DNA from: Clarireedia homoeocarpa
Taxonomy: Eukaryota > Ascomycota > Leotiomycetes > Helotiales > Rutstroemiaceae
Assembly (NCBI GenBank): GCA_001465935.1
Contig: LNKV01000018.1
Location: forward strand, 270,542-334,541
DNA: 64,000 nucleotides
Direction of reading: 5' to 3'
The notes under the pieces were generated by a model that was not told where the DNA came from, made no database searches, and was given only the letters and a program-made list of their open reading frames with translations. Below are positions 1 to 11,400 of the stretch, piece after piece. The position numbers and the translations under genes were made by a program. Each line of letters starts with the position of its first letter. The first letter of the stretch is position 1.

Positions 1-1209
1 AAAGCCACTTGCTTAAGTTAAACGGTGATGGTGGTGGAGAAGTAACTTTCCCCCCCTCGCCTCCCACACCATCCAGTAGTAGCATATATTTCCTTCTTCG
101 CGTCTTCGAGAAGAAGCTGCAGTAGTTTGTGCAGTAGACATAATCTTACAGTACGTACGCCAGCAGATCAGATGAAGCATGACGAAATATGTCTAGCATT
201 TTTTTTTAAGTTAGCATTTCCTTTCACTTGATAAAGGGAGTTGACAACAACCCACCGTACCCGTACTAATGTAGATGGAAGAAAGATGAAACGGAAATGA
301 GTTGTTGTGATAGGTAGAGGAATATACATCCTGCATATCATCTCCACACGACTGGAATGATTACTTCTCTGCCTGACGACGGACACGCAAAAGGGCGTCG
401 ATAGGTTGGCGGTCTAGTAATGTAGGCCAAGAAAAGGGCTGACTAGATGGAGAGAGAGGGAGGGAGGGGGGGGGAGAGAGAGAGAGGGAGAGAGAGAGAG
501 AAGTGGATGTCAGCTGTGTATTTCATTTCGTCCAGGAGGCATTTATTTATTTATTCTTTTCTCTAATCTAGCTTGGGAGTTACAAAGATGCAAAAGGAAC
601 CTTGGATGTATGTCACGAATCGCCTCTTCCTCTTCCTCCCTCTTCCTGTATAAATAAGTCAAAGATAGTGATTTCCTTTTCGGGAGGTCGGCTGGGGAAA
701 GGAAGAGGAACATGGGTGCGCTGCTGAAAAGAAATTCTAGAAGGTCGTCTTGTAGATCGTTTTGTCTGTTTGTGGGTGAGATGTGCAGGAAGTACAGTAC
801 AACAGTACAGGTAGTTGGGCTAGGCTAGCACTGGCTAGGGTAATGTGAGTGTGAGTTGGGAGGTGAGAGAGTAGTGGATGGAATGATTGGTATATACGAG
901 TATATGAGAGGAATCTAATTCGTCGAGGAGGTTGGAGATAGTTACAACTACTACTTACTGTACAAAGTATTTAAAACAGGATATAAGTATCCGATCTTGC
1001 AGGAAGCAGAATTACGGAAGAATTACGAAAGCATGAGTTGAGATATATTTCTTTCCACGCAGCAAGGACACTGCGTTATTTATAAATGAGGGGTTTTTCT
1101 TCCTTTTCCATCCGGACCGATCATACACCTGCAGTAAGTAAAGTACAGTACGTACAGCACGTATCTGTTTACCGGTCATCATCAGAAACATAACAGCGCG
1201 CCTGGCCTG

Positions 1210-1235
1210 CACGCACGCACGCACGCACGCACGCA
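1210..1235. repeat. (CACG)n microsatellite
   Basis: Perfect tetranucleotide tract of about six units, read directly from the sequence. Confidence 0.9.
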
Positions 1236-1320
1236 GGTGACCAGATCCTCGGGCTGGGAATTGGGGGGGTGCTCGGATCTCATCTAGGTAGTCACGTTCT
1301 TGTACTTGTATGTAGTGTAG

Positions 1321-1375
1321 TATGTAGTATGTATGTGTATGTGTATGTGTATGTGTGTGTAGTATGTAGTATGTA

Positions 1376-1454
<79 letters not shown>

Positions 1455-1456
1455 GT
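1321..1456. repeat. (TGTATG)n hexanucleotide tract running into the gap
   Basis: About 136 bp of near-perfect TGTATG hexamers, interrupted once near 1356-1374. The tract runs directly into the run of N, so its true length is unknown. It is alternating purine-pyrimidine over long stretches, which is typical of sequence that breaks short-read assembly. Confidence 0.9.
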
Positions 1457-1500
1457 NNNNNNNNNNNNNNNNNNNNNNNNNNNNNNNNNNNNNNNNNNNN
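1457..1500. other. Assembly gap (44 N)
   Basis: A run of N flanked on the left by the TGTATG repeat and on the right by a G-rich tract. The gap size is probably nominal. Confidence 0.98.
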
Positions 1501-1657
1501 GGGGGGGAGAGGGGGGGAGGGGGAAGAAACGTGGAGGATGAGGTGCAGGATGAAGAGAAGATGAGGATGATGTTTTCTCGCCGCAGAAGGGAGGGGGAGG
1601 GGGAGGGGCAAGGGGGGAGAGAGAGAGGTGGATGGGATATACTGTGGTACTAGTTGG

Positions 1658-1695
1658 AGTAGAGTAGAGTAGAGTAGAGTAGAGTAGAGTAGAGT
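1658..1695. repeat. (GAGTA)n pentanucleotide microsatellite
   Basis: About seven perfect GAGTA units. Confidence 0.9.
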
Positions 1696-1757
1696 GGGAG
1701 TGTGAGGGAGAAGGGGCGGCTGGGCGGGATAGAATGGAACGGAACATATAGAGAAAG

Positions 1758-1758
<1 letters not shown>

Positions 1759-1796
<38 letters not shown>

Positions 1797-1798
1797 AA
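1759..1798. repeat. (GAAA)n microsatellite
   Basis: About ten GAAA units. A separate (GA)n tract follows at about 1858-1882. Confidence 0.9.
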
Positions 1799-4003
1799 TA
1801 TATGTATATATATGAAAGAGAAGTTTTTTGCTGGTGAGAGAAGGGGGGGGGGGGGGAAGAGAGAGAGAGAGAGAGAGAGAGAGGATATATATGTATATAT
1901 ACATTCTAGTTTCACTTTATGGTATTAATTATATTGTATCGTATGTTTATCTAACTTACCCTCTTGGCTTGGAAGGAAAGAAGGAAGGAAGGAAGGAAAT
2001 AATCAAGGAAGGGAATAATCGTATCTTGTATCTTTGTATTTACTTTATACTCTAGGATACTATTTTTCTTATATAAATAGTGATTAAGTGGTTAGTTAGG
2101 TGGTTGATTGAATAAGTAAATAGGATGGATAAATACTGTATAGATATATAGATATATAGATAGTTTGCTGATAAGGTTACTACTGTAGAATCACTTAATC
2201 ACTCAATCAATCGACTGACTTTATCTCGTCTTCTTCTTTCATCTAACTTGGACATTTAGATTGAGAGATTGAGATTCAGATTCAGGATCCAGTTCAGGTT
2301 CCTCTAAATCTAATCTAATCTTATCTAAATCTAATCTAAACTCATACAATTGCTCAATGAACATAACTAATATAATATACTCCTGATCTGATCTGATCTG
2401 ATCTGATCTGCTGGCACATCGCATCGTATCGTATCATATCATATTATATCGAGGAAAGAAGAGGAAAGGAGAGAATTCTAAAACTAAATCAAACTGTTGA
2501 CTAACCCCCCCCCCTCAATGATAGTAGGGAAAAAAGATGTCGTTGGCTGTTTTGTTTCTATTTGCAAAGAAAGAAGAAAAAAAAAGGATAAAAAGTAGTT
2601 GTGTTTAAAGTTGTAAGGAGGGAGTTGGATATGATGGAGATTCGGAGGTGGGGAGGGGGAGGAAGAGGGGGAGGGGGGATAGAGAGGGAAAGAAAGAAAG
2701 AAAGAAAAGAGTAGACGATGACATACTATACGAAAGAAAAGAAAAGAGAAAAGAAAAGAAAAAAGAAAAGAATAACACAGAGAGTTACTTACACTCGTAG
2801 TTAGAGGAATTTTCCCTCATGTGCGTTTTAGAATATGCATACAGTATATGTATATGTATATGTATGTATATGTGTACAGTATATGTGTTTGTAGATTTCT
2901 GGGCTGCTCGCCAGTGCTAGTATGTATATGTGTGTAGGTATGTGTTTGTGGGCCTAAGTTAAGTTAGGTCAAGTTAAGCTCTGGTTAAGGTTTTTTTATT
3001 ATTCCTTTGTGGGGGGTTTCAACTGTTTATGCGGTACATAGTTCTATATATCGGCAGACGAAAGGACGAAAGAAAGAAAGAAAGAGTCTGGAGGTCATGT
3101 CCGATGCGATCTCTTGGTTTGTTGTCCGTTGAGCGTTGGCTGTTGGCTGATAACTGTTGGCTGTTGGCTGTCTCGGTGCGTGCTACGATGAGGAGGGGAT
3201 ACTTCCTATATATGTAGAGTACAGCTGCTGAGCCAAATCTAAGAAAACCTTGCTCGCTTCCAATTTCAAGATACTCATATCCCCAGTTGTTCTAGCCATA
3301 CTGTATATTCCTACAGATATGATGACTGCTGTCGTCACATGTAAGATATTATCATAGCCACTCATGCTCACCCCCCCAAATGTCATACTGACCGGACTGG
3401 TAAAAGTAAACTTATCTCGCACAATCCCACCAACCTCTTCCTTTTTCCTTTCTTTCTCTCCAATTGATTGCCACTTAGCTGTATGTACAGTAGCAATGCA
3501 GTCTTATGCACACATTCATCATCCATACATACACCGTTGAAGATCCATCCATCCATCCATCTTAAGTTGGGTGCAGCCGCGTGTTGGACAACATTACAGT
3601 ACAGTACAAGTGCCGTACATTTCAATCGTTTTCCTCGCTTCTGCTTCCAGTTGTTACGCTTTGTTACGCACACATTGCATTTGCTTCTTCCTTCTAGAAG
3701 AAAAAGATGGACAGATCATCAGGGGGTCGCGCAATCCGCCGAACCAATGATTTGACGAGACGAGTCCGGATTGGTGGATGTGGGGCTAGGACGGATCGAG
3801 TAGGACCCTGCGTTTAGCTCGTGCTTTTTGGATAAGGAGAATTTTTTGGGTAGGGAGGGAGAAGGAGTAGGGCAGGGGCAGGGGCAGGGTAAAAGGTAAG
3901 AGGTAGGGGAAAATGGGAAGTAGGCTTTGAGGCTGGCTGTGTGTGTGTGTATGTATGTGCAAGGGAAAGATCGGTGAGGGAATCGAGATGTATATACTTT
4001 TGT

Positions 4004-4078
4004 AGATATAGATGAAATAGATATAGATGAAATAGATATAGATGAAATAGATATAGATGAAATAGATATAGATGAAAT
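4004..4078. repeat. 15-bp minisatellite, five perfect copies
   Basis: The unit AGATATAGATGAAAT is repeated five times without a mismatch. On the minus strand it reads as a short I-S-I-S type peptide repeat, which explains the spurious open frames crossing it. Confidence 0.95.
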
Positions 4079-4215
4079 ACATATATTTGGCACCGTAGAT
4101 GTATCGGGTACAGTATAGTAATAGCATGACAACGAGGGGATGGAATGTGTTCTTGTGTTTGTGGGAGAAGATTTTTTTCTTTCGTATTTCGTACTTGGAC
4201 AAATAGGGCGAGCTA

Positions 4216-4261
4216 CTGTAGCTGGGGCTGTAGCTGGGACTGTAGCTGGGACTGTAGCTGG
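4216..4261. repeat. 12-bp minisatellite (CTGTAGCTGGGA)
   Basis: Nearly four copies. The first differs at the last base and the last copy is two bases short. Confidence 0.9.
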
Positions 4262-4348
4262 TTAGGTGGCTTTACATTTGAACCGTTTTTTTTCAAGCCA
4301 TTTGGTGCTACATAGCACATGTGGCTTCAATGGATAATCCTGGCAACT

Positions 4349-4397
4349 GGGAGTTGGGAGTTGGGAGTTGGGAGTTGGGAGTTGGGAGTTGGGAGCT
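4349..4397 (+). repeat. (GGGAGTT)n tract, G-quadruplex-capable
   Basis: Six perfect GGGAGTT units plus one variant (GGGAGCT). GGG runs recur every seven bases with four-base loops, so the plus strand satisfies the usual G3-N1-7 quadruplex rule. Confidence 0.9.
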
Positions 4398-5370
4398 GGT
4401 AGGCGGCTCATACTTGGTACTTTACACGGTGCAAGTACCAAGTAAAAAAAAGGAGGTGAAGGAGAAAGAAGAAAAGAAAAGAAAAGAAAGAAATTTTGAT
4501 GGAAAAAGGCAAAAGGAATAAGTCAACGACTACTGGAAGAGGAAGTAAGCATCCAAGCACCGTACAGTTGGTACATCTACCCAGCCAAGAGCCAAAGTAT
4601 CTACCCAGCCAAGAGCCAAGTATCTACCCAGCCAAAACTCGCATATACTATATGTACTGTACTCAACTAAAGTCACGTCGAGAAATTTGTTGAGGAGAGA
4701 AAATTGGATCTCCTCGGTGGGTTTGTTTGGAATGAACGAACATCAAACAGCCAACAGCCAACCGCCCCAGGACACACAACCTATCAATATGGTAGGAGAG
4801 GGGGTAGGAGAAGTGGATCTATCACAACATCACCACATCAAAGATCTAAAGAGGGGAGAGGGGGGGGAGGATTTGATGGAGAAATTATGGATATTTTGGA
4901 GACGGGGAGGGATAGAAAAGTGGGAATAACTACATACTATGTACTTAGTCTACTGGCTTGACTGGGTGAGTGAGGGCTTTGGGCAAAATAGGAGCAAAAT
5001 CATCTTTTGTTTTTGGTTCGCGCTAGAAGAGGAAGTTGTAGACCCCTCGACCCTTAGAACAAACCCCCTTATCCGCACCCACTTATCCACTATCTACGGG
5101 CCACGCTAGAGAAAAAGACTGAGAAGAAGAAGAAGAAGAAGAAGAAGAATGAGGGAAAATTCAGGAAAATCCAGGAAAAGAATTCGGTGAGGGATATAGC
5201 TCTACCCATGGACATACTTTGTAACTACCAGGGAATTACCCAAGACCCAAGGTAAGAAGAAGTGACCCAGCAGAAGGTGGCTGACTATCTACCGTCTCTC
5301 TACAAGGTAGTTCTGTTCGTCTGTCTGTCTATCTGTCGGTACGTGCTGGCTATCTGCCTAGACCAGACAT

Positions 5371-5580
5371 GAGTAGTGTGAGTAGTTGTGAGTAGTGTGA
5401 GTAGTGTGAGTAGTGTGAATAGTGTGAATCATGTGAGTAGTGTGAGTAGTGTGAGTAGTGTTAGTAGCGTTGGTAGTGTGAGTAGTGTGAGTAGTGTGTA
5501 GTGTGAGTAGTGTGAGTAGTGTGAGTAGTGTAGTAGTGTTAGTAGTGTGAATAGTGTGAATCGTGTGAGTAGTGTGAATA
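5371..5580. repeat. 9-bp degenerate minisatellite (GTGTGAGTA)
   Basis: About 210 bp built of GAGTAGTGT/GTGTGAGTA units with substitutions and single-base indels. On the minus strand it reads as T-H-T repeats. It lies about 500 bp upstream of the desaturase start. Confidence 0.9.
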
Positions 5581-5984
5581 CTTCGCACATTCTCATATTA
5601 AAACTCCCAATCCCACATTCCTTCCATCTCTCCCTTCTCTTCTCTTCTTCCTTTTCTCTTCTGAATATTCCCCCTCCGACCATCATTCTGAGAGAGTCTC
5701 CTTCGCCCTCTCACAATCCATCTTGTCTTTCCTTTCCTGTGGTCGACTCCTCTTTCATCGAGAGGTTTGGACTACTTGTTCTTTCACTATCTATCCACCG
5801 TCTCCCCGTCTCTTCGCCTCTTGTTGGGAAAAAGACGAATCAGCAACCACATTTATTTCCCAATTGAAATTACATTTACGACCAATTTCATTCTTTGATT
5901 TTACACGAAAAAGAATCTTACAGGAAACATCACATCTTTCGACGTAGTACAAGTCGAAGAAAAAAAACCCCCACACATCTACTC

Positions 5985-6078
5985 AATTGACTTGAGAGAG
6001 AGAGAAAGAGAGAAAAAAAAAATCAACCAAGAGAGAGAAAAATATCAACCAAGAGAGAGAGAAAAAATATCAACCAAC
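5985..6078 (+). promoter_or_regulatory. Purine-rich desaturase leader with repeated GAGAGA/CAACCAA units
   Basis: The sequence just before the start codon is built of three imperfect copies of a unit of about 22 bp (purine run, AATAT, CAACCAA), the last ending at the start codon. It is open in frame with the desaturase from 5992, so an N-terminal extension cannot be excluded. I read it as 5' UTR. Confidence 0.5.
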
Positions 6079-7593
6079 ATGGCCCCCGATACTCGTTCCT
6101 CAACGAGTAAAATTGAGGATTCTTCCTCGACCAAACAACCTCAACATATCGATCTCAATGGAAATGTTTTCGAGTTACCCAATTACACCATGAAGGAAAT
6201 TCATGATGCTATCCCCGCTCATTGCTTTAAACCCTCCATCATTCGCTCCATGGCTTACGTGGTCCGCGATTACTTCTACCTCTCGACCCTCATCTACCTG
6301 GCCGTCACCTACATTCCTCTCCTCCCCAACATCTACCTCCGATTTGCCGCCTGGGCGGCCTACACCACCGTGCAAGGCTTCGTCTTCACCGGAATCTGGA
6401 TTCTGGCTCATGAGTGTGGTCATGGTGCCTTTTCCAAGAACAAGCAATTGAACTGGACCATGGGTTTGATTATGCATTCATTCCTCCTGGTGCCTTTCCA
6501 CTCCTGGCGTCTCTCGCATTCCCAGCACCACAAGTCGACGGGAAATATGGAGAAGGATACGGCTTTCGTTCCCCACACCAGAGAGACCTGGTTAAAGAGA
6601 AGCTTTGGCGAGAAGGCCAAGGCAAACATGGTGGAATTCGCCGAATTGGCCGAGGATTCTCCCATTGCTAGTTTATGGCATGCCTTCATTCATCAATTCT
6701 TTGGATGGCCCGGCTATTTGTTGGCCAACTTGACCGGCCAGGAGTATGATGGTGCGTCAGGATTGAGAATTACTCACTTCTACTTTGGCGAGGATAGCGT
6801 TTTCTTCAAAAAGTCCGAGCTACATTTGATTGCTTTGAGTGATGTGGGAGTTGCCGTTATGATTGCTGCTTTGATCTGGGCGGGTCAAGTTTTCGGAAGC
6901 TGGAATGTTATTGTGCTTTGGGGTGTTCCGTGGTTGTGGGTCAACAACTGGATTGGTAAGTTCGGGCCCTCACATGCTCTTGGGAGAGAGAGAAAAATAA
7001 ATGAACTTTCATAAAACTAATATTCTGAAAAAAAAATAATAGTTGCCATTACCTTCCTCCAACACACCGATGCTTCCATGCCCCACTACAACAACAGCAC
7101 CTGGACATTCGCTCGTGGTGCAACAGCAACCATCGATCGGGACCTTGGATTCATCGACACGCACCTCTTCCACGACATCATCGGCACGCACGTCTGCCAC
7201 CACCTCGTCTCCACCATTCCCTTCTACCACGCCGGCGAAGCCTCCCAGCACATCCGTCGCATCATGGGCAAACACTACAAAGCCGACGTCAAGACCCCCT
7301 TCTGGACCGCCTTCTGGCGCAACCAACGCACGTGCAAATTCGTCGAGGAATCCGAAGGCTGCGAAGGATCGGGTGTTTTCATGTTCCGAAACCTGTACAA
7401 GCGGGAGGGGGAAACTCACGCCAAGGATCTGACGGATGGAAAGACGATGGAGAAGCCCACCGTCGCGAATATTGTGCAGGTTGGCGCGATGGCCACGGCG
7501 GTGAGCACGTCGAGGAATTTGAATGCCGGGAGAAGGTTGAGTCATAGTGCCCAGATGAGGGCGAATGCTGCGTTGCCCTTGTTGGCTGAGTAG
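6079..7593 (+). CDS. Delta12 fatty-acid desaturase (oleate to linoleate)
   Basis: An ER membrane di-iron desaturase that inserts the Delta12 double bond into oleoyl lipids. Exons are 6079-6955 and 7043-7593, with an 87-bp phase-1 intron (GTAAGT...AATAG), giving 475 aa, the usual fungal size. All three histidine boxes are present: HECGH (about 111-115), HSQHH (147-151) and, in exon 2, HVCHH (about 342-346). Hydrophobic pairs lie between them. The N-terminus (MAPDTRS) and C-terminus are hydrophilic. I chose the ATG at 6079 because its context (CAACATGGC) is strong and the in-frame extension upstream to 5992 is a purine-rich low-complexity leader coding only R/E/K runs. The family assignment is firm. 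Delta12 rather than Delta15 is the commoner reading for this motif set but is inference. Confidence 0.93.
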
Positions 7594-8416
7594 ATGGGTG
7601 GTTATTTTTTGTGTGTGTGTGTAGAGATAGAAGGGAGGGAGGGGTGTTAGGTGCGGGGGTATGTAGGAGAGCGTGAAGGAAAAGAATGCTCGAATACGGG
7701 AGGATAGAGGGAAAAAAAGAAAAAGAAAATCAATAAATAAATCCAAGACAGAGAACAACAAAATAGAGATTTAGAAGATTAGAGAATCATCTGAATGATT
7801 GGGGGGGGAGGGGTTGGTTATAGAGGATAGATATACGAGAGAGAGAGAGGGGGGGAGAGAGGGGGAGTTTACTATACTAGATGACGATAGATAGATTAGA
7901 GAATATTAAATCATGTCACATTGCACTGCATCGCATTCGGACGAGATGAGCTTGGTTAGTTGGTTGGGATATATTAAAAACAAGTATTATTTATTGAAGA
8001 AAAAAAAGAAGAAAAAGAATCCCAAGTCAGAACGAACCAACCATAACTATTGAAATTTGAGTAAAAGTAAAAAGTAAAAACTCCGAATAGGATAAAATAG
8101 AATAGAGAGAAAAACATGTAAGATACTGCAAGTAACATTTTATAAGTAAAAAGTGAGAAGAAGAAGAAGAAAAACGCCCGAGCTATGCTATTATTCTATG
8201 CTATGCTATGCTGTGCTATGCTTTGCTTAGAGAGAGGTTGCTGTTATCAACCATCAGCCGCCAACCAATCAAACCAACCAAGTAACCTGCCATGTCTATA
8301 TATCTATCTATTTATTTATTTATTTGTCCCAAAGAGATTGGGGACTGTGAAAAGGGAAAAAGAAAAGGGGAAAAGAAGAAGAAGGGGGATTAGAAGGATT
8401 TTTGGTGGGAGAGCAT
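7594..8416. other. Convergent intergenic region, desaturase and ABC transporter 3' ends
   Basis: No gene seen. A/G-rich sequence with short GT, GA and (ATGCT)n tracts. It probably holds both 3' UTRs. Confidence 0.7.
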
Positions 8417-11400
8417 CTACTCCGCAGTCTTACTCCTCTTTGTCCTCAACTTCATCAACAAAAACACCAAGCAATACCCACTAAACACAAACAACGCCAC
8501 GATCCCCGCATCTCTCCACCCATACCCATAAGTCTTTAAGTTTAGCGTCACCAGGTAATCCTCTCCCGTTCGATACTGACAAACGCGACACGCCTCGCGC
8601 GCTTCGGGATTAACTAAATTAATCCCCGCGCCCATTCCCTTCATGTAGTTCGCCAGATAGTCTCCACACGTGCCATTTCCGGGCGGGGGGTTAAAGATGG
8701 CGAATTCCCTCTCCGCGCAACGGATCTCCTTGTCCCAGGAGGTGAAGATGAGCATGCTGCCAATGAGGTAGTTGAAGGGGTTGAGGTAGTATATCCAGTA
8801 GCGCCAAAACGCGGTGATCTGCGCATAGGGGACGAGGACACCGCAGAAACTGACGAGGACTCCGATGACCAGGGGGTTTACCAGACTGGCAAAGACGGCG
8901 TTGGGCGCGTAGGCGGCGATGAATTGGCCGATGCCCGTGTAGATGAATTCGTAGCAGAGCATGACGAAGAAGACGGAGCCGGCTTTGTTGGAGTCGGCGG
9001 GGAAGCCGGCGGTATAGTACCAGCAGACGAAGTAGAGGACGGCGCAGATGGCGAGGTAGGGGAGTTCGGAGACGACGTTGCCGAAGGTGAAGGCAATCCA
9101 GCTGTACATTTTGGATTTCTTCTCACGTGTTTCGTAGATGTCGCGGCGCTGGATAAAGAGCGGTTGGAGTTGGGCGATGACACCGGGCGCGACGAAGATG
9201 AAGTTGAAGACGGAGAAGAGGCGGAGTTGGAGATCGCCGATTGAGCTGCCGATTTTCCAAAAGGAAAAGCCGTTGAAGAGGGCGGAACCAATGTGCAGGG
9301 CCATTTTGTTGTTGATGTAGTCAGTGTTGCGGTAGAGGCTGACGTTCATACGCCGGGTGACGAGTTTGATCTGGTCCCAGAGGGGCATAGCAAATTCGAA
9401 ACCATCGTCGGCGGTGCCGGGGGGTTTAGATGCGGCGTCGTTGATGATACGGTCGAGTTCCTTGATAGTGTAGTCATGTTCGGGGGAGGAGAGCCAGACT
9501 TGGTTCCAGTCTTTGCCTTTGCTGAGAGAACCGGATACCACGTCAATCATGTGTTCAGCTGGGTTAGCATCTTCAGGACATGGGGCATCGTAACGAGCAA
9601 AGTATTCCTTAATAGTTGATGCACCATCTCCGATATCTCCAAAGTAAACAGTCTTTCCACCCTTGGCGAGAAGCAGGAGAGAATCGAATTGAGCAAAGAG
9701 TTGAGCAGAAGGTTGATGAATAGTAACGAGAACAGCCTGTCCTGCATCTGCCAATTTCCTCAAGAACCGCACAGTATTGAAAGCAGCCTGACCATCCAAG
9801 CCCGAAGTGGGCTCATCAAGGAAAATCAATATACTAGGTTTCGAGACCAATTCGACACCGATAGTAAGACGTTTTCGCTGTTCGATAGATAGACCAGCGC
9901 CAGGGTTTCCGATCAATGTATTCTCAATGTCGTGCATTTCCAACAAGTCAACAATGGTGTCGACATACTTCAATTTCTCCTCGCGGGGAATATTGCGCGA
10001 TTGACGCAAGAGAGCGGAGAATTCGAGGGCTTCGCGCACAGTAGCGAGAGGCTCGTGGACATCGAGTTGTTCACAGTAACCGGCTGAACGTTGGAAACTA
10101 ACAGAAAGCGGACGACCATCGACCAAAATTGATCCTTTGATGGTTCCGTCCGTTTTGCGTTGAGCGAGAACATCCAACAACGTCGTCTTACCGGCTCCAG
10201 AAGATCCCATAAGAGCACCGAGCATACCAGGTTTGACCCATCCTTGGACATTGTCGAGAAGCACACGATCACCAGAAGGAGTTTTGACAGTATAGGTGAG
10301 ATTCTTCCAGGTGAAGACAGATGTGTTGCGCACCAATTGATCATCGGTTTGTTGCTCGACCTTAGTATCTTGGGATGAAGGACGAGTTGAGCTGTTGGTT
10401 GGGCGAGACTCCTCATCATTTCTCAGCACGGGAACATTCTTCTTAGCCTTCTCTCGAGGGACCAAAAGAAATCCGCCCTTTCCTGCATTGTCCTTCCAGT
10501 TGCTCGTTGAATAGATTGTTAAGGCGACGAAAAGAACCCACCATGCCCAGAGGATGCCGAAGTTACGCCAGATGTTGCTGGAAGAATAAGACAGTGAATT
10601 GAGATATTGCTCACCAGTGACTGAGGTAGCTCCAGGTAGGGCACCACCGACACCAGCGCATGCTTGATAAGCTAAATCAGTGTACCCAGGCCCGTTTGGT
10701 ATCAGATTGTTTGCGACACAAGGAATGGTAGTACCCTTGAACTCGTTGGCTAAAATAGCAGAAAATCCATAAGCGAGAGGATCGATCCAGTAAATCCAGA
10801 CAAACCACGGATGCATATGAGGTTTTTGAATCATATAACCCGTGTACATGATCAATGCTGCAATCAAGAAACCAGAGACCTTACTCGCGGCATCAAAAGT
10901 GTCAAATGCCGCACCAACCGATCTGAATAATGCTGTCATGCACATAGTCGTTGCAAAGATTATGATCCAAAAAGTAAAGAAAGAACCAGCGTCTTGTTTT
11001 AATCCGGCCATGAAGTATAAGACGAGGGAAAAGTGGGAGATCTGCACAAGAAGGACAGGGATGTCGGCCGCGATTTGAGCTATACAGAAAGCCGCTGGAT
11101 GGTACAAGGCGAATCCTTTGTGTTTTGCGAGAACAGGTCGACCGGAGAAAGAATCCGTGACTTCGGACATAGCGAGGAGAGAATTGAACAGTAGGGAGAA
11201 GAAGAGAGCACCAGATTTAACGAAGAGACCAGAGGAGTTGTTAGGAGCGTTATAGAAGAGCGAACCAGAGATAAGAGCGTTTGCTAGAGTAGATAATTGC
11301 TTAATAATGAAGGTGGCTTTGTCTCCCCAGATGATTTGATATTGTCGGATAACACATGCTTTGACTTGAGTCATGAAACTGACTGTCAATGGAGACTTCT

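Larger units (their letters stand above)
1..6078. other. Gene-free, satellite-rich block upstream of the desaturase
   Basis: I find no supportable gene in this 6-kb block. The open frames seen on both strands are carried by simple repeats (poly-TY/HT, poly-MC, poly-LS translations) or are short, and none resembles a known protein or has convincing splice partners. The stretch contains many short tandem repeats (main ones listed separately) and an assembly gap inside one of them. The last few hundred bases, from about 5580, become pyrimidine- then purine-rich and probably hold the desaturase core promoter and leader. Confidence 0.75.

Noticed and set aside
1012..1915. Long open frames on both strands (up to 207 codons)
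   Set aside because: They cross the gap and consist of HT, TY, MC or LS runs coded by microsatellites; no protein-like composition or splice context.
3719..4202. Minus-strand frames of 137-138 codons
   Set aside because: Most of their length is the 15-bp minisatellite (I-S/I-Y repeats); no recognisable domain.
8878..9291. Ser/Pro-rich frames antisense or out of phase to the ABC transporter
   Set aside because: Shadows of the high-GC third-position coding strand of the transporter.
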